NCBI RefSeq assembly: GCF_000423825.1
Contig: NZ_AUIS01000004.1
Location: 145,351-209,350, forward strand
Direction: 5' to 3'
Length of the DNA: 64,000 bases
Origin: Thermithiobacillus tepidarius DSM 3134
GTDB taxonomy: Bacteria > Pseudomonadota > Gammaproteobacteria > Acidithiobacillales > Thermithiobacillaceae
Shown here: positions 31,502 to 42,881 of the stretch, one piece after another
Position numbering within the stretch: position 1 is the stretch's first letter
Layout: the number at the start of each line of letters is the position of its first letter
Program-made: the position numbers and the translations under genes
The notes under the pieces: model-generated
What the model saw: the letters and a program-made list of their open reading frames with translations, nothing else
Told to the model about the DNA's origin: nothing
Database searches by the model: none

Positions 31502-33376
31502 ATGGCCCTTTTACAGATCAGCGAACCTGGCTTGAGCACCGCCCCGCACCAGCATCGCCTGGCCGTCGGCATCGACCTGGGCACCACCAACTCCCTGGTC
31601 GCCACGGTGCGCTCCGGCATTCCGGACACGCTGCCCGACGCCCAGGGACGTCACTTGCTGCCCTCGGTGGTGCGCTATCTGGCCGATGGCGAGGTGGCGG
31701 TCGGCCAGGAAGCGCTGGCGGCGGCCGCCGCCGACCCCTTCAATACCATCGCCTCGGTCAAGCGCCTCATGGGCCGCGGCATCGAGGACGTGAAAACCCT
31801 GGCCGACCGCCTGCCGTACCACCTGGTGGCGCCGGAGGGGCAGGGGGGCATGCCGCGCATCCGCACCATCGCCGGCATGAAGAGCCCGGTGGAGGTATCG
31901 GCGGAGATCCTCAAGGTGTTGCGCCAGCGCGCCGAGGCCGCGCTGGGCGGCGAAGTGGCCGGCGCGGTCATCACCGTGCCCGCCTACTTCGACGATGCCC
32001 AGCGGCAGGCCACCAAGGACGCCGGCACCCTGGCCGGCCTCCCGGTCCTGCGCCTGCTGAACGAGCCAACCGCGGCGGCGGTGGCCTACGGCCTGGACAA
32101 GGGGGCCGAGGGCGTCTATGCCGTCTACGATCTGGGCGGCGGCACCTTCGACATCTCCATCCTGCGCCTGCGCCAGGGCATCTTCGAGGTGCTGGCGACG
32201 GCGGGCGATTCGGCGCTGGGCGGCGACGACATGGACCACGCGGTCGCCGAATGGATTCTCGCCCAGGCGCAGGCGGACAATGCCGATCCCCAGTGGCTGC
32301 GCCGGGTGCTGGCGGCGGCGCGCCAGGCCAAGGAGGCCTTGACCGACGCCGAGAGCACGCCCATCGCCATCGAGATGACCGACGGCCGTGAATGGCGGGG
32401 CGAGCTGCGCCGTGACCAGTTCGAGCAACTGATCGAGCCGCTGATTCAGCGGACCCTGGCGCCGTGCCGCCGCGCCCTGCGCGACGCCAAGCTGAGCGCC
32501 GACGAGATCCGCGGGGTGGTGATGGTGGGCGGCAGCACGCGCGTGCCGCGGGTGCGCGCGGCGGCGCGCGAGTTCTTCCAGAGCGAGCCCCTGGTGGACA
32601 TCGACCCCGACAAGGTGGTGGCCGTCGGCGCGGCCATCCAGGCCGACGTGCTGGTGGGCAATCGCCGCGACGAGGACCTGCTGCTCCTGGACGTCATTCC
32701 CCTGTCCTTGGGCATCGAAACCATGGGCGGCCTGGTCGAGAAGATCGTCCCGCGCAACACCCCCATTCCGGTGGCGCGCGCCCAGGAGTTCACCACCTTC
32801 AAGGACGGCCAGAGCGCCATGAGCATCCACGTGGTGCAGGGCGAGCGCGAGCTGGTGCAGGACTGCCGTTCCCTGGCCCGCTTCGAACTGCACGGCATTC
32901 CGCCCCTGGTGGCCGGCGCGGCGCGCATCCGCGTCACCTTCCAGGTGGATGCCGACGGCCTCCTGTCCGTCTCCGCTCGGGAGCAGAGCACCGGCGTGGA
33001 GAGCCGCGTGCAGGTCAAGCCCTCCTACGGCTTGAGCGAGGAGGAGATCGAGCGCATGCTGCGCGACTCCTTCGCCCATGGCCAGGAGGACGTGGCGGCG
33101 CGCGCCTTGCGCGAAGCGCAAGTGGAGGCCCAGCGTGCCCTGGAGGCCCTGACGGCGGCCCTGGCCCAGGACCGCCACCTGCTGGAGGAGGGGGAGCGCG
33201 TCGCCGTGGACCTGGCCATCGCCGAGCTGCAGCAGGCCAGCGCCGGCAACGACTTCGACCTGATCCGCGACAAGCTGCAGGCCCTTGAAGAGAGTACCCG
33301 GACCTTCGCCCAGCGTCGCATGGACGCCAGCGTCCGCGCGGCCATGGCCGGCAAGCACATTGAACAATTCGACTGA
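31502..33376 (+). CDS. hscA: Hsp70-type chaperone HscA
   Basis: 624 residues from the ATG at 31502, close to the 616 of E. coli. Nucleotide-binding domain with [17 protein letters not shown], the loop [13 protein letters not shown] and [20 protein letters not shown]; substrate-binding domain starting near 390 with [19 protein letters not shown] and a helical lid. HscA with HscB pulls on IscU through LPPVK to release clusters. It lies between hscB (61-base gap) and fdx (11-base gap). Confidence 0.97.
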   Translation: MALLQISEPGLSTAPHQHRLAVGIDLGTTNSLVATVRSGIPDTLPDAQGRHLLPSVVRYLADGEVAVGQEALAAAAADPFNTIASVKRLMGRGIEDVKTLADRLPYHLVAPEGQGGMPRIRTIAGMKSPVEVSAEILKVLRQRAEAALGGEVAGAVITVPAYFDDAQRQATKDAGTLAGLPVLRLLNEPTAAAVAYGLDKGAEGVYAVYDLGGGTFDISILRLRQGIFEVLATAGDSALGGDDMDHAVAEWILAQAQADNADPQWLRRVLAAARQAKEALTDAESTPIAIEMTDGREWRGELRRDQFEQLIEPLIQRTLAPCRRALRDAKLSADEIRGVVMVGGSTRVPRVRAAAREFFQSEPLVDIDPDKVVAVGAAIQADVLVGNRRDEDLLLLDVIPLSLGIETMGGLVEKIVPRNTPIPVARAQEFTTFKDGQSAMSIHVVQGERELVQDCRSLARFELHGIPPLVAGAARIRVTFQVDADGLLSVSAREQSTGVESRVQVKPSYGLSEEEIERMLRDSFAHGQEDVAARALREAQVEAQRALEALTAALAQDRHLLEEGERVAVDLAIAELQQASAGNDFDLIRDKLQALEESTRTFAQRRMDASVRAAMAGKHIEQFD

Positions 33377-33387
33377 CGGGAAAGAAC

Positions 33388-33726
33388 ATGCCGAAAATCA
33401 AATTCCTGCCGCATCACGAGATCTGCCCGGAGGGCGCGGAAATCGAGGCGGAACCGGGCGAGACCATCATCGAGGCGGCCCTGCGCAACGGCATCGAGAT
33501 CGAGCATGCCTGCGAGATGAGCTGCGCCTGCACCACCTGCCACGTCATCCTGCGCCAGGGCTTCGAGTCCCTGGAGCCGGCCGAGGAAACCGAGGAGGAT
33601 CTGCTGGACAAGGCCTGGGGCCTGGAGCCCACCTCGCGCCTGAGCTGCCAGGCGGTGGTGGAGGACCAGGATCTGGTGGTCGAGCTTCCCAAGTACACCA
33701 TCAACCTGGAAAAGGAGCGGCACTGA
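33388..33726 (+). CDS. fdx: ISC-type [2Fe-2S] ferredoxin
   Basis: 112 residues. Cluster ligands Cys42, Cys48, Cys51 and Cys87 stand in HACEMSCACTTC and SRLSCQA; the extra conserved Cys46 is present. Adrenodoxin-like ferredoxin supplies electrons for cluster assembly on IscU. Acidic surface and length match E. coli Fdx (111). Confidence 0.97.
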   Translation: MPKIKFLPHHEICPEGAEIEAEPGETIIEAALRNGIEIEHACEMSCACTTCHVILRQGFESLEPAEETEEDLLDKAWGLEPTSRLSCQAVVEDQDLVVELPKYTINLEKERH

Positions 33727-33762
33727 TCGCGGCGAGCCGCGCAGGCCGAGAGGAGGACAACG

Positions 33763-33957
33763 ATGAAATGGACCGACACCCGCGAGATTGCCATTGCCCT
33801 GGACGAGGCGCACCCGGACGTGGATCCCCAGTACATCCGCTTCACCGACCTGCATGCCTGGGTGATGGCGCTGGACGGCTTCGATGACGCGCCCGAGCGT
33901 TCCAGCGAGAAGATCCTGGAGGCCATCCAGATGGCCTGGCTGGAGGAGCGGGAGTAA
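33763..33957 (+). CDS. iscX: Fe-S assembly accessory protein IscX
   Basis: 64 residues, very close in length to E. coli IscX (66). Motifs MKWTDTREIAIALDEAHPDVDP and RFTDLHAWVMALDGF fit the family. IscX binds iron and IscS, where it competes with frataxin and tunes cluster assembly. A GGAGG lies just upstream of the ATG. A 7-bp hairpin GGCCGCC/GGCGGCC follows at 33961-33977 before mnmA. Confidence 0.96.
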   Translation: MKWTDTREIAIALDEAHPDVDPQYIRFTDLHAWVMALDGFDDAPERSSEKILEAIQMAWLEERE

Positions 33958-33996
33958 AACGGCCGCCCGGGGCGGCCCGCAGTTGAGGTGGATGGA

Positions 33997-35067
33997 ATGG
34001 AGAAGGGCGAACGGGTTCTGGTGGCCATGTCGGGCGGGGTGGACTCCTCGGTGACGGCCGCCCTGCTGGTGCGGCAGGGCTTTGACGTGGTGGGCGCCAC
34101 CATGCGCCTGTGGCGCGGCGATCATGGCGAGGAGAGCACCTGCTGCGGCCTCGACGACGTGGCCGATGCCCGGCGGGTGGCCGACCGCCTGGGCATTCCC
34201 TTCTATGCCCTGAACTACGAGGAAAGCTTCCGCCAGACGGTGATCCAGAACTTCCTGGACGATTACCGCGCCGGCCGCACGCCCAACCCGTGCGCGCGCT
34301 GCAACCAGTTCATGAAATTCGACCGCCTGATCCAGCAGGCCAGGGCGCTCGGCGCCCGCTACGTGGCGACCGGCCACTACGCCCGCCTGCTGCGCGAGCC
34401 CGGCGCGCGTCCGCGCCTCTTCCGCGGCGCCGATCCGGCCAAGGACCAGTCCTACTTTCTCTTTGCCACCCCGCCCGAGCAGCTCGACCGGCTGCTCTTC
34501 CCGGTCGGCGACCTGGACAAGGCGCAGGTGCGCGCCATGGCCCGCGAGCTCGGCCTGCGCGTGGCCGACAAGCCCGAGAGCCAGGACATCTGCTTCGTGC
34601 CCGGCGGCGATTACGGCGCCTTCCTCAAGCAGGAGCTGGGCGAGGACTTCGCGCGCCCGGGCGAGATCGTCGACGAGCAGGGCGCGGTGCTCGGTCGGCA
34701 TCGGGGAGTGGCTTATTACACCATCGGCCAACGCAAGGGACTCGGCATCGCCGCCGCCCGCCCGCTCTACGTCAAGGCCATCCTGCCCGCGGAAAACCGC
34801 CTGGTGGTGGCCGAGGAGGGCGAGCTCTACCAGCACGAGGCGCAGCTCGATGCCGTGAACTGGTTGTCCGGCCAGGCGCCGGCCGCGCCGCAGGCGCTGT
34901 GGGTCAAGATCCGCTACCGCAGCGTGCCGGCCCGGGCGGTCTTCCATCCGCAGGCGGCCGGGCGCGGGCGCCTGGTTTTCGAAGCGCCGCAGCGGGCCGT
35001 CACGCCGGGGCAGGGCGCGGCCTTCTACCACGGCGAGGAGCTGCTCGGCGGCGGCTGGATCGCCTGA
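33997..35067 (+). CDS. mnmA: tRNA-specific 2-thiouridylase MnmA
   Basis: 356 residues from ATG 33997 (GAGGTGG about 6 bases upstream; a GTG 9 bases earlier is possible). ATP-pyrophosphatase loop [16 protein letters not shown]; catalytic cysteines in [12 protein letters not shown] and [12 protein letters not shown]. It inserts sulfur at U34 of tRNA Lys, Glu and Gln, with sulfur passed from IscS. Its place 39 bases after iscX, before a terminator, makes it the last gene of the isc transcript and links the sulfur donor to a user. Confidence 0.97.
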   Translation: MEKGERVLVAMSGGVDSSVTAALLVRQGFDVVGATMRLWRGDHGEESTCCGLDDVADARRVADRLGIPFYALNYEESFRQTVIQNFLDDYRAGRTPNPCARCNQFMKFDRLIQQARALGARYVATGHYARLLREPGARPRLFRGADPAKDQSYFLFATPPEQLDRLLFPVGDLDKAQVRAMARELGLRVADKPESQDICFVPGGDYGAFLKQELGEDFARPGEIVDEQGAVLGRHRGVAYYTIGQRKGLGIAAARPLYVKAILPAENRLVVAEEGELYQHEAQLDAVNWLSGQAPAAPQALWVKIRYRSVPARAVFHPQAAGRGRLVFEAPQRAVTPGQGAAFYHGEELLGGGWIA

Positions 35068-35089
35068 GCGGCTCGGGCCTCGAAGGCGC

Positions 35090-35112
35090 CGCCGGCGTCG
35101 TGCCGGCGTTTT
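35090..35112 (+). terminator. intrinsic terminator of the isc-mnmA operon
   Basis: CGCCGGC stem, loop GTCGT, GCCGGCG, then TTTT, 22 bases after the mnmA stop. Confidence 0.75.
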
Positions 35113-35208
35113 GCGTTTGCCGGGCCGGCGCCCGCGCCCTCCCATTGCCCCGCGTGCCTGCTGATGGTAGCCTAGGCGCCAAATTTCAGGCATTTGGAAT
35201 CTTTATCT

Positions 35209-35227
35209 CTTTTTTCGATCAAAAAAG
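35209..35227 (+). promoter_or_regulatory. A/T inverted repeat just before the ndk ribosome site
   Basis: CTTTTTT (35209-35215), loop CGATC, AAAAAAG (35221-35227). The right arm touches the AAAGGA ribosome site of ndk, so pairing could mask translation starts. The stem is mostly A-T and thus weak. Confidence 0.4.
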
Positions 35228-35235
35228 GACAAACC

Positions 35236-35667
35236 ATGGCAACTGAACGCACGCTGTCCATTATCAAACCCGATGCCGTCGCCAAGAACGCCGTCGGCGC
35301 CATTCTCAAGCGCTTCGAGGACGCCGGCCTGCGCGTCGTCGCCGCCAAGATGATGCACCTGAGTCCCGAGCAGGCGGGCGGCTTCTATGCCGTGCACAAG
35401 GAGCGGCCCTTCTACGGCGAGCTGTGCCAGTTCATGAGCAGCGGTCCGGTGCTGATCAGCGTGCTGGAAGGCGAAAACGCCATCAGCAAGAACCGCGAGC
35501 TGATGGGCGCCACCGACCCCAAGAAGGCCGCGCCGGGCACCATCCGCGCCGATTTCGCCGACAGCATCGATGCCAACGCGGTGCACGGCTCCGACGGCCC
35601 CGAAACCGCCGCCTGGGAGATTTCCTTCTTCTTCAGTCAGATGGAAATCGCCAGCCGCCCGGCCTGA
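35236..35667 (+). CDS. ndk: nucleoside diphosphate kinase
   Basis: 143 residues, exactly the usual bacterial length, from ATG 35236. The opening [15 protein letters not shown] and the active-site histidine in [12 protein letters not shown] are canonical. Ndk balances nucleoside triphosphates by passing phosphate through that histidine. The frame is open 42 bases further up, across an A/T hairpin, and that start was rejected. It begins a new unit after the mnmA terminator. Confidence 0.98.
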   Translation: MATERTLSIIKPDAVAKNAVGAILKRFEDAGLRVVAAKMMHLSPEQAGGFYAVHKERPFYGELCQFMSSGPVLISVLEGENAISKNRELMGATDPKKAAPGTIRADFADSIDANAVHGSDGPETAAWEISFFFSQMEIASRPA

Positions 35668-35694
35668 TGGGATTTTTGCAGTGAAAGACGAAAG

Positions 35695-36786
35695 ATGAGC
35701 AACACCACGCGCGATGCCGCCCAAGCCCTCAACCTGCTCGATTACGATCGAGCGGGGCTGGAGGCACTGTTCGCCCAGTGGGGCGAGCCCCGCTTCCGCG
35801 CCGCCCAGCTCCTGCAATGGCTGCACCAGCGGGACGTGCGCGACTTCGGCCAGATGACCAATCTGGCCAAGTCCCTGCGCGCCCGCCTGCAGGCGGAGAC
35901 CTGCGTGGACGAGCCGCGCGTGGTGCTGTGCCAGGATTCCCAGGACGGCACGCAGAAATGGCTGCTGCAGCTGGCCGACGGCAACTGCATCGAGACCGTC
36001 TACATCCCCGAGGCCGAGCGCGGCACCCTGTGCATCTCGTCCCAGGTGGGCTGTCCCATCGACTGCGATTTCTGCGCCACCGCCGAGCAGGGCTTCAACC
36101 GCAACCTGTCGGTGGGCGAAATCGTCAGCCAGCTGCGGGTGGCCCGGCGCGAGCTGGGCGCCGACGCCATCACCAACGTGGTGCTCATGGGCATGGGCGA
36201 GCCCCTGCTCAACTACCGCAACGTGGTGGCGGCCTGCAATCTCATGCTGGACGACCTGGCCTACGGCCTGTCGGCCAGGCGCGTGACCCTGAGCACCTCG
36301 GGCCTGGTGCCGGCCATGGACAAGCTCGGCCGCGACAGCAACGTCAGCCTGGCCATCAGCCTGCATGCCACCCGCGACGAGATCCGCGACAAGCTGGTGC
36401 CGCTCAACCGCAAGTATCCGCTGGCCGAGCTGCTGGACGCCTGCCGCCGCTATCCGGTCGGCACGCGCCGGCGCATCACCTTCGAATACGTGATGCTGGA
36501 CGGAGTCAACGACGACCCCGCCTACGCGCGGGAGCTGGCCCGCCTGCTGCGCGACATCCCGAGCAAGGTCAACCTGATTCCCTTCAACCCCTATCCGGGC
36601 GCCCGCTATCAGCGCTCGCCCCAGGCCCGCATCGACGCTTTCCGCGACGAGCTGCTGGGCCGCGGCATCGTCACCGTCACCCGCCGTCCGCGCGGCGAGG
36701 ACATCGCCGCCGCCTGCGGCCAGCTCGCCGGCCGCGTCCAGGATCGCACCCGCCGCAAAACCATTCCGCTTCAGGTTGCGCAATGA
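35695..36786 (+). CDS. rlmN: 23S rRNA A2503 / tRNA A37 methyltransferase RlmN
   Basis: 363 residues, radical SAM. The CxxxCxxC cluster motif is in [17 protein letters not shown]; the S-adenosylmethionine glycine motif [10 protein letters not shown] follows; the C-terminal methyl-carrying cysteine is in AACGQLAG. It methylates C2 of A2503 in 23S rRNA and A37 in tRNA and needs a [4Fe-4S] cluster, thus depends on the neighbouring isc system. ATGA overlap with the next gene shows coupling. Confidence 0.97.
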   Translation: MSNTTRDAAQALNLLDYDRAGLEALFAQWGEPRFRAAQLLQWLHQRDVRDFGQMTNLAKSLRARLQAETCVDEPRVVLCQDSQDGTQKWLLQLADGNCIETVYIPEAERGTLCISSQVGCPIDCDFCATAEQGFNRNLSVGEIVSQLRVARRELGADAITNVVLMGMGEPLLNYRNVVAACNLMLDDLAYGLSARRVTLSTSGLVPAMDKLGRDSNVSLAISLHATRDEIRDKLVPLNRKYPLAELLDACRRYPVGTRRRITFEYVMLDGVNDDPAYARELARLLRDIPSKVNLIPFNPYPGARYQRSPQARIDAFRDELLGRGIVTVTRRPRGEDIAAACGQLAGRVQDRTRRKTIPLQVAQ

Positions 36787-37538
36787 AGCAGGGCGTTTGG
36801 CTGCTATTTCTGCTTGCCACCCTGACCGGCTGTGCCACCTCCACTCCCAACCCACGCAGTTCCCCGGAGCACCGCGCGCAGATCTATACTTCGCTGGGCA
36901 TCGCCTACCTGCAGGCGGGCGAGGTGCGGCCCGCCATCGTCGAGCTGGAAAAGGCCGTGGATCTCGACAGCCAGGCGGTCGGTGCCTACAGCGCATTGGG
37001 CTTGGCCTACCAGCAGCTGAATCAGCCGGAGCTGGCGGAACGCGCCTTCCGGCGCGCCCTGGACATCAACGGCAAGGCGTCGGACGTGCTGAACAACTAC
37101 GGTGCCTTCCTCCTCGCCCAGGGCCGCCTGGACGAGGCGGAGCGTACCCTGCGCAAGGCCCTGGCCGATCCGCTCTATGCCACCCCCCATTTCGCCCATT
37201 TCAATCTTGCCAAGGTCGCCCTGGCGCGCGGCGACCGCGGCGCGGCCCGCCAGCAGCTTGCCCAAGCGCTGCGCCTGGCCCCCGACTACCCGCCCGCTTT
37301 GCTGCAAATGGCCTTGTTGGATTATGCTGAGGGACAGTTGAACGCGGCGGAGGTGGCGGTCGCGCGGGTGCTGGGGCAGACACCGGACAACATCGATGCC
37401 CAACTCCTGGCCGGGCAGATCGCCAAGGACCGCAACAACGTGGCCGAAGCACGGCGCTATCTGCAGCAAGTGGTGGACAAGGCGCCTTATTCTGCGCAGG
37501 GGCGCAGCGCCCAGGCCCTGCTCCTGCAGCTTCCTTGA
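36783..37538 (+). CDS. pilW: type IV pilus biogenesis lipoprotein PilW/PilF
   Basis: 251 residues. Lipoprotein signal with Cys17 ([10 protein letters not shown]), then six or so TPR units ([40 protein letters not shown], and so on). In Pseudomonas PilF and Neisseria PilW it helps the PilQ secretin form in the outer membrane. The ATG overlaps the rlmN stop (ATGA). The rlmN-pilF-rodZ-ispG-hisS order is a widely conserved gammaproteobacterial cluster. No other pilus gene is in view. Confidence 0.93.
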   Translation: MKQGVWLLFLLATLTGCATSTPNPRSSPEHRAQIYTSLGIAYLQAGEVRPAIVELEKAVDLDSQAVGAYSALGLAYQQLNQPELAERAFRRALDINGKASDVLNNYGAFLLAQGRLDEAERTLRKALADPLYATPHFAHFNLAKVALARGDRGAARQQLAQALRLAPDYPPALLQMALLDYAEGQLNAAEVAVARVLGQTPDNIDAQLLAGQIAKDRNNVAEARRYLQQVVDKAPYSAQGRSAQALLLQLP

Positions 37539-37557
37539 GACGAGCTTGAGTCCGATC

Positions 37558-38433
37558 ATGCCAGAAAACGAGATCAATACAGAAAGCGGCTTGCCGTCCA
37601 CCCAGTCGGCGGGTGACTGCCTGCGCCGGGCGCGCCTGCAACGGGGCTTGAGCATCGAGCAGGTGGCCGCGCAGCTGAAGTTGACCTACGGGCAAGTGGA
37701 GGCCCTGGAGAGCGATCGCCACGACAAGTTGCCCGGCGCTGTCTTCGTGCGCGGCTTCCTGCGCAACTACGCACGCCTGCTGGGCTTGGACCCGGAAGAA
37801 GTGGTGCGGATCTATGCCTCCCAGAGCGGCGACGCGGGCACGCGCTCGGCCCAGCAGCTCGTGCCAAAGGCCGAGGGCCCGTTGATGGAGCACAGCTGGC
37901 GCACCGTGCTCTGGGCCCTGCTGGCCTTGGCCGTGATCGTCGGCATGGTGCTGTTCTTCTACGGCAACGGCGGCGAGCTGCCCGACGCCGATGATCTGGC
38001 CTTCAAGCAGTTGGACGGCCAGGCCGCGGGGCCGGCGGCCGCCAGTTCGCCCGCCGCGCCGGCCGCCAGCGCCGTCGCGCCGCAGGTCAGCGCAGCCGCT
38101 ATCGAGCCGACCCCGGCCGCCGTGGCGCCCACCGCCTCCGCTTCGCCGCCGGCAGCCGCTGGGGGCAAGTTGAATCTGCAGTTCAGCGCCGAAGCGTGGG
38201 TCGAGGTGAGGGACGGTACCGGCAAGATTCTGCTGCGGCGCACCGTCCAGGCTGGCGAGCAGGCGGAGCTGCAAGGCGAAGCGCCCTATCGCATCGTGCT
38301 GGGCAACGCCGCGGCGGCGCAGATCCGGCTGGGCGACACACCGATCCCCGTGCCGGGCGGCAAGCCCGGCCAGGTGGTGCATTTCACGGTGGGTGATACG
38401 GCGGCGCCCCCGCCGGGCGGCACACCGGAGTAG
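37558..38433 (+). CDS. rodZ: cell-shape protein RodZ
   Basis: 291 residues. Cytoplasmic HTH domain ([20 protein letters not shown] to about 85), one membrane span near 110-130 ([20 protein letters not shown]), an Ala/Pro-rich periplasmic linker and a C-terminal DUF4115 domain ([22 protein letters not shown] to QVVHFTVGD). RodZ links MreB filaments to the elongasome. ATG 37558 is chosen; the ribosome site is poor. Conserved neighbours support the call. Confidence 0.94.
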   Translation: MPENEINTESGLPSTQSAGDCLRRARLQRGLSIEQVAAQLKLTYGQVEALESDRHDKLPGAVFVRGFLRNYARLLGLDPEEVVRIYASQSGDAGTRSAQQLVPKAEGPLMEHSWRTVLWALLALAVIVGMVLFFYGNGGELPDADDLAFKQLDGQAAGPAAASSPAAPAASAVAPQVSAAAIEPTPAAVAPTASASPPAAAGGKLNLQFSAEAWVEVRDGTGKILLRRTVQAGEQAELQGEAPYRIVLGNAAAAQIRLGDTPIPVPGGKPGQVVHFTVGDTAAPPPGGTPE

Positions 38434-38491
38434 TCGATCCAGGCGGCTGACCCGTTCGCCGCCTCCACCATTGACGGAAGAGAGCAAGGAC

Positions 38492-39598
38492 ATGCACAGC
38501 CCATCTCCCATTCAGCGACGCCGGACCCGGCAGATCCGCGTCGGCAAAGTGGCCATCGGCGGCGACGCGCCTATCAGCGTGCAGAGTATGACCAACACCG
38601 ATACCCGCGACGTGGCGGCCACGGTGGCGCAGATCCGGCGCCTGGAGCAGGTCGGCGTGGACATCGTGCGCGTGTCCGTGCCCGGCATGGAGGCCGCCGA
38701 CGCCTTCGCGGCCATCCGCCGGGAAGTGGTAACGCCGCTGGTGGCCGACATCCACTTCGATCACCGCATCGCCCTCAAGGTGCTGGCCGACGGCGTGGAC
38801 GGGTTGCGCATCAACCCCGGCAACATCGGCAAGCGGGAGCACGTCAAGGCGGTCGTGTCCGCCGCCAAGGACCGCGGCGTGCCGATCCGCATCGGCGTGA
38901 ACGCGGGCTCGCTGGAGAAGGACCTGCAGGCCAAGTACGGCGAGCCCACCCCCGAGGCCCTGGTGGAATCGGCCCTGCGCCACGTGGCTATCCTGGACGA
39001 GCTGGATTTCCACGACGTCAAGATCAGCGTCAAGGCCTCCGACGTCTTCCTCGCCGTCGGTGCCTACCGGCTGCTGGCCGAGCAGGTGGATTATCCGTTG
39101 CACCTGGGCATCACCGAGGCGGGCGGCCTGCGCTCCGGCACGGTGAAGTCGGCCATCGGCCTCGGCATGCTGCTGGCCGACGGCATCGGCGACACCATCC
39201 GCGTGTCCCTGGCCGCCGATCCGGTGGAGGAGGTGAAGGTGGGCTTCGACATCCTGAAAAGCCTGCACCTGCGCAAGAAGGGCATCAATCTCATCGCTTG
39301 TCCCTCCTGCTCGCGCCAGGAGTTCGACGTGATCAAGACCGTCAATGCCCTGGAGTCGCGCCTGGAGGACATCCTGGAGCCCATGGACGTGTCCGTGATC
39401 GGCTGCGTGGTCAATGGTCCCGGCGAGGCCCTGGCGTCCGACATCGGCCTGACCGGCGGCGACAAGCGCAGCATTCTCTATTTCCATGGCAAGCAGGTGG
39501 AGCGGGTGCCCAACGAAAGCATCGTGGACACCCTGGAACGGCACATCCGGGCCCAGCTCGCCGCGCGCAGATCGAGGAACGGGAAACGTGAAACGTGA
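38492..39598 (+). CDS. ispG: 4-hydroxy-3-methylbut-2-enyl diphosphate synthase IspG (GcpE)
   Basis: 368 residues. TIM-barrel residues [11 protein letters not shown] and [15 protein letters not shown], then the [4Fe-4S] cysteines in [12 protein letters not shown] and [12 protein letters not shown]. It makes HMBPP, the next-to-last step of the MEP isoprenoid pathway, and depends on the Fe-S operon upstream. AAGGA precedes ATG 38492. The last residues (RSRNGKRET) are encoded by a heptamer repeat, so the C-terminus may be variable. Confidence 0.97.
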   Translation: MHSPSPIQRRRTRQIRVGKVAIGGDAPISVQSMTNTDTRDVAATVAQIRRLEQVGVDIVRVSVPGMEAADAFAAIRREVVTPLVADIHFDHRIALKVLADGVDGLRINPGNIGKREHVKAVVSAAKDRGVPIRIGVNAGSLEKDLQAKYGEPTPEALVESALRHVAILDELDFHDVKISVKASDVFLAVGAYRLLAEQVDYPLHLGITEAGGLRSGTVKSAIGLGMLLADGIGDTIRVSLAADPVEEVKVGFDILKSLHLRKKGINLIACPSCSRQEFDVIKTVNALESRLEDILEPMDVSVIGCVVNGPGEALASDIGLTGGDKRSILYFHGKQVERVPNESIVDTLERHIRAQLAARRSRNGKRET

Positions 39599-39601
39599 AG
39601 C
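39574..39601 (+). repeat. four degenerate heptamers at the ispG 3' end
   Basis: GAGGAAC, GGGAAAC, GTGAAAC, GTGAAGC in direct register. The ispG stop (39596-39598) lies inside the last units. Confidence 0.7.
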
Positions 39602-39640
39602 GGCTTGCGCGCCGGCGCGGGCCGCGCCACACTCGCGCAC

Positions 39641-39696
39641 GAATCACGAATCACGAATCACGAATCACGAATCACGAATCACGAATCACGAATCAC
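39641..39696 (+). repeat. eight perfect GAATCAC heptamers before hisS
   Basis: Exactly 56 bases, eight identical units with no mismatch, ending 7 bases before the hisS ATG. Such a tract is prone to copy-number change by slippage. Its complement, GTGATTC, matches the GTGANNN units at the ispG and guaA 3' ends. Confidence 0.97.
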
Positions 39697-39703
39697 TTAA
39701 AAC

Positions 39704-40966
39704 ATGGCAAGCACCATCCAAGCCGTACGCGGCATGAACGACATCCTGCCGGCCGAGACCGGCGCCTGGCAGCGCCTGGAGGCGGCCTTGCGCGATCTCA
39801 TGGCCCGCTACGGCTACAGCGAGATCCGCCTGCCCATCGTCGAGCGGACCGAGCTCTTCGCCCGCGCCATCGGTGAAGTCACCGACATCGTGGAGAAGGA
39901 GATGTACACCTTCGTCGACCGCAGCGGCGACAGCTTGACCCTGCGCCCCGAGGGCACCGCCGGCTGCGTGCGTGCCGCCATCGAACAGAACCTGCTGCGC
40001 GGCCAGACGCCCCGCTTGTACTACATGGGCCCCATGTTCCGCCATGAGCGGCCGCAGAAGGGCCGCTACCGCCAGTTCCATCAGCTCGGCGTGGAGGCTT
40101 TCGGCCTGGCCGGCCCGGACGTGGATGCCGAGCAGATCGCCCTGTCGGCGCGCCTGCTGCGCGAGTTGGGGCTGAACGGCGTGACCCTGGAGCTCAACTC
40201 CCTGGGCTCCCTGGAGGCCCGCCAGCGTTACCGCGAACTGCTGGTGCGCTACCTGGAGCCCAGGGCGGAGGCCTTGTGCCCCGATTGCCGCGCGCGCATC
40301 CACCGCAGCCCGCTGCGGGTGCTGGACTGCAAGGTGGAGAGTTGCCGCGAGGCGACCCGGGATGCGCCGCTCCTGGTGGATTTCCTGGACGAGGATTCCG
40401 CCCTCCACTTCGAGGGACTGCAGGCGCGGCTCCGGGCCCTGGAGATCCCCTTCGTGGTCAACCCGGTCCTGGTGCGGGGACTCGACTACTACAACCGCAC
40501 GGTCTTCGAGTGGAAGACCGATCGCCTCGGCGCCCAGGGGACGGTGATCGCCGGCGGCCGCTACGATGGCCTGGTGCGGCAGATCGGCGGTCCCGATACC
40601 CCGGCCGTGGGCTTCGCCATGGGCCTGGAGCGCCTGCTCGCCCTGCTGGAGCTGGAGGTCGGCCAGGCGGCTCCCGAGCGCCCCGATCTCTTCATCGGCC
40701 CCTTCGGCGAGGCGGCGGCGCCCGCCGCCCTGTGCCTGGCCGAGCGGGCCCGCGACGCCGGCATCCGCGTGAGCACCGGCCCGGTGGGCGGGCTCAAGCA
40801 GCTTCTGAAGGCCGCGGAGCGCTCGCAGGCGCGCTTCATGCTCATTCTCGGCGAGCAGGAGCTGGCCGGCGGCGAGCTGCAGGTGAAGGAGCAGGAGACG
40901 GGCGAGTTCCTGCCCGCCAGCCTGGCCACCCTGCCGGAGCGGCTCAAAGCGAAGCTCGATGCCTGA
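39704..40966 (+). CDS. hisS: histidyl-tRNA synthetase
   Basis: 420 residues, class II synthetase. N-terminus [15 protein letters not shown], motif 2 region [21 protein letters not shown], histidine A motifs [15 protein letters not shown] and the anticodon domain from about 325. It charges tRNA His. No Shine-Dalgarno sequence precedes the ATG because the heptamer tract comes up to base 39696; start choice rests on the canonical N-terminus. It overlaps the following ABC gene by 8 bases. Confidence 0.97.
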   Translation: MASTIQAVRGMNDILPAETGAWQRLEAALRDLMARYGYSEIRLPIVERTELFARAIGEVTDIVEKEMYTFVDRSGDSLTLRPEGTAGCVRAAIEQNLLRGQTPRLYYMGPMFRHERPQKGRYRQFHQLGVEAFGLAGPDVDAEQIALSARLLRELGLNGVTLELNSLGSLEARQRYRELLVRYLEPRAEALCPDCRARIHRSPLRVLDCKVESCREATRDAPLLVDFLDEDSALHFEGLQARLRALEIPFVVNPVLVRGLDYYNRTVFEWKTDRLGAQGTVIAGGRYDGLVRQIGGPDTPAVGFAMGLERLLALLELEVGQAAPERPDLFIGPFGEAAAPAALCLAERARDAGIRVSTGPVGGLKQLLKAAERSQARFMLILGEQELAGGELQVKEQETGEFLPASLATLPERLKAKLDA

Positions 40967-41926
40967 ACTGCTCGCCATCCGCGACCTGCGGGTCGCCCTC
41001 GCCAAGGACCCGGCGCTGCGGCCGGTGGACGGCGTGGATCTGCAGATCGGCGCCAGTGAGCTTGTATGCCTGGTCGGCGAGTCGGGTTCCGGCAAGAGCC
41101 TGACCGCGCTGAGCATCATGGGCCTGCTGGGGCCGGGACTGCGGACGCGCGGCGGCAGCATCGCCTTCCAGGGCGAAGACCTGCTGCGCCTGCCCCGGGA
41201 ACGCCTGCGTCAGCTGCGCGGCAACCGCATCGCCATGGTCTTCCAGGAGCCGATGACCTCCCTCAACCCGGTCTTCGCCATCGGCCGCCAAGTGGCCGAG
41301 CCGCTCATGGTGCATCTGGGCCTGTCCCGGTCCGCGGCCCTGGCCAAGGCTGCGGAGCTGCTGGACCAGGTGGGCATCCGCGACGCCCGCGCGCGCCTGC
41401 GCGCCTATCCCGACGAGCTGTCCGGCGGCCAGCGCCAGCGCGTGATGATCGCCATGGCGCTGGCCTGTGCGCCTGACCTGCTCATCGCCGACGAGCCGAC
41501 CACCGCCCTGGACGTCACCATCCAGGCGCAGATCCTGGACCTCATCAAGGAGCTGCAACGCCAGCGCGGCATGGCGGTGCTCTTCATCACCCACGACTTC
41601 GACGTGGTGGCGCGCATCGCCGACCGGGTGGCGGTCATGTACGCCGGCCAGGTGGTGGAGCAGGGGCCCGCCCGCGTCGTGCTGCAGTCTCCGCGCCATT
41701 CTTACACTGCCGGCCTGCTGGCCTGCCTGCCCGATCTGGCCGGCCGCCGCCATCTGCGTCCCATCGCCGGCCAGGTGCCGGCACTGGATGCCATTCCGCC
41801 GGGCTGCCGCTTTGCGCCGCGCTGCCCGCTGGCGCAGCCGGTCTGCCGCGAGGCGCCGGTGCCCCTGCTGGAGCTGGACGGCCGCCAGAGCCGCTGCCTG
41901 TTTCACGACCGTGTCGCGGAGGTGCA

Positions 41927-41933
<7 letters not shown>
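40959..41933 (+). CDS. oligopeptide/dipeptide-type ABC transporter ATPase (DppD-like)
   Basis: 324 residues. Walker A GESGSGKS at about 44-51, signature [16 protein letters not shown], Walker [15 protein letters not shown] and H-loop ITHD. The C-terminal oligopeptide/dipeptide extension with a cluster of cysteines ([17 protein letters not shown]) is present; such cysteines can bind an Fe-S cluster in DppD/OppD. It overlaps hisS by 8 bases and its partner by 7. No permease or binding protein lies nearby. Confidence 0.9.
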
Positions 41934-42771
<838 letters not shown>

Positions 42772-42775
<4 letters not shown>

Positions 42776-42800
42776 CTAGCTTTTGCTTGCTATCCATACT
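42772..42800 (+). promoter_or_regulatory. probable promoter of yfgM-bamB
   Basis: TTGACT (42772-42777, sharing the upstream stop), a 17-base spacer and CATACT (42795-42800); 82 bases of leader follow. Confidence 0.6.
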
Positions 42801-42881
42801 TAGCCTGCATTTTTCGGAGCACCGCAAGGGAGCCAGGATCGGTGCGCGGCCGCAGGGGCCGGATTTCATAACGAGGAAAAA

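Noticed and set aside
39641..39696. CRISPR-like array
   Set aside because: Units are 7 bases with no spacers and no cas gene in the window.
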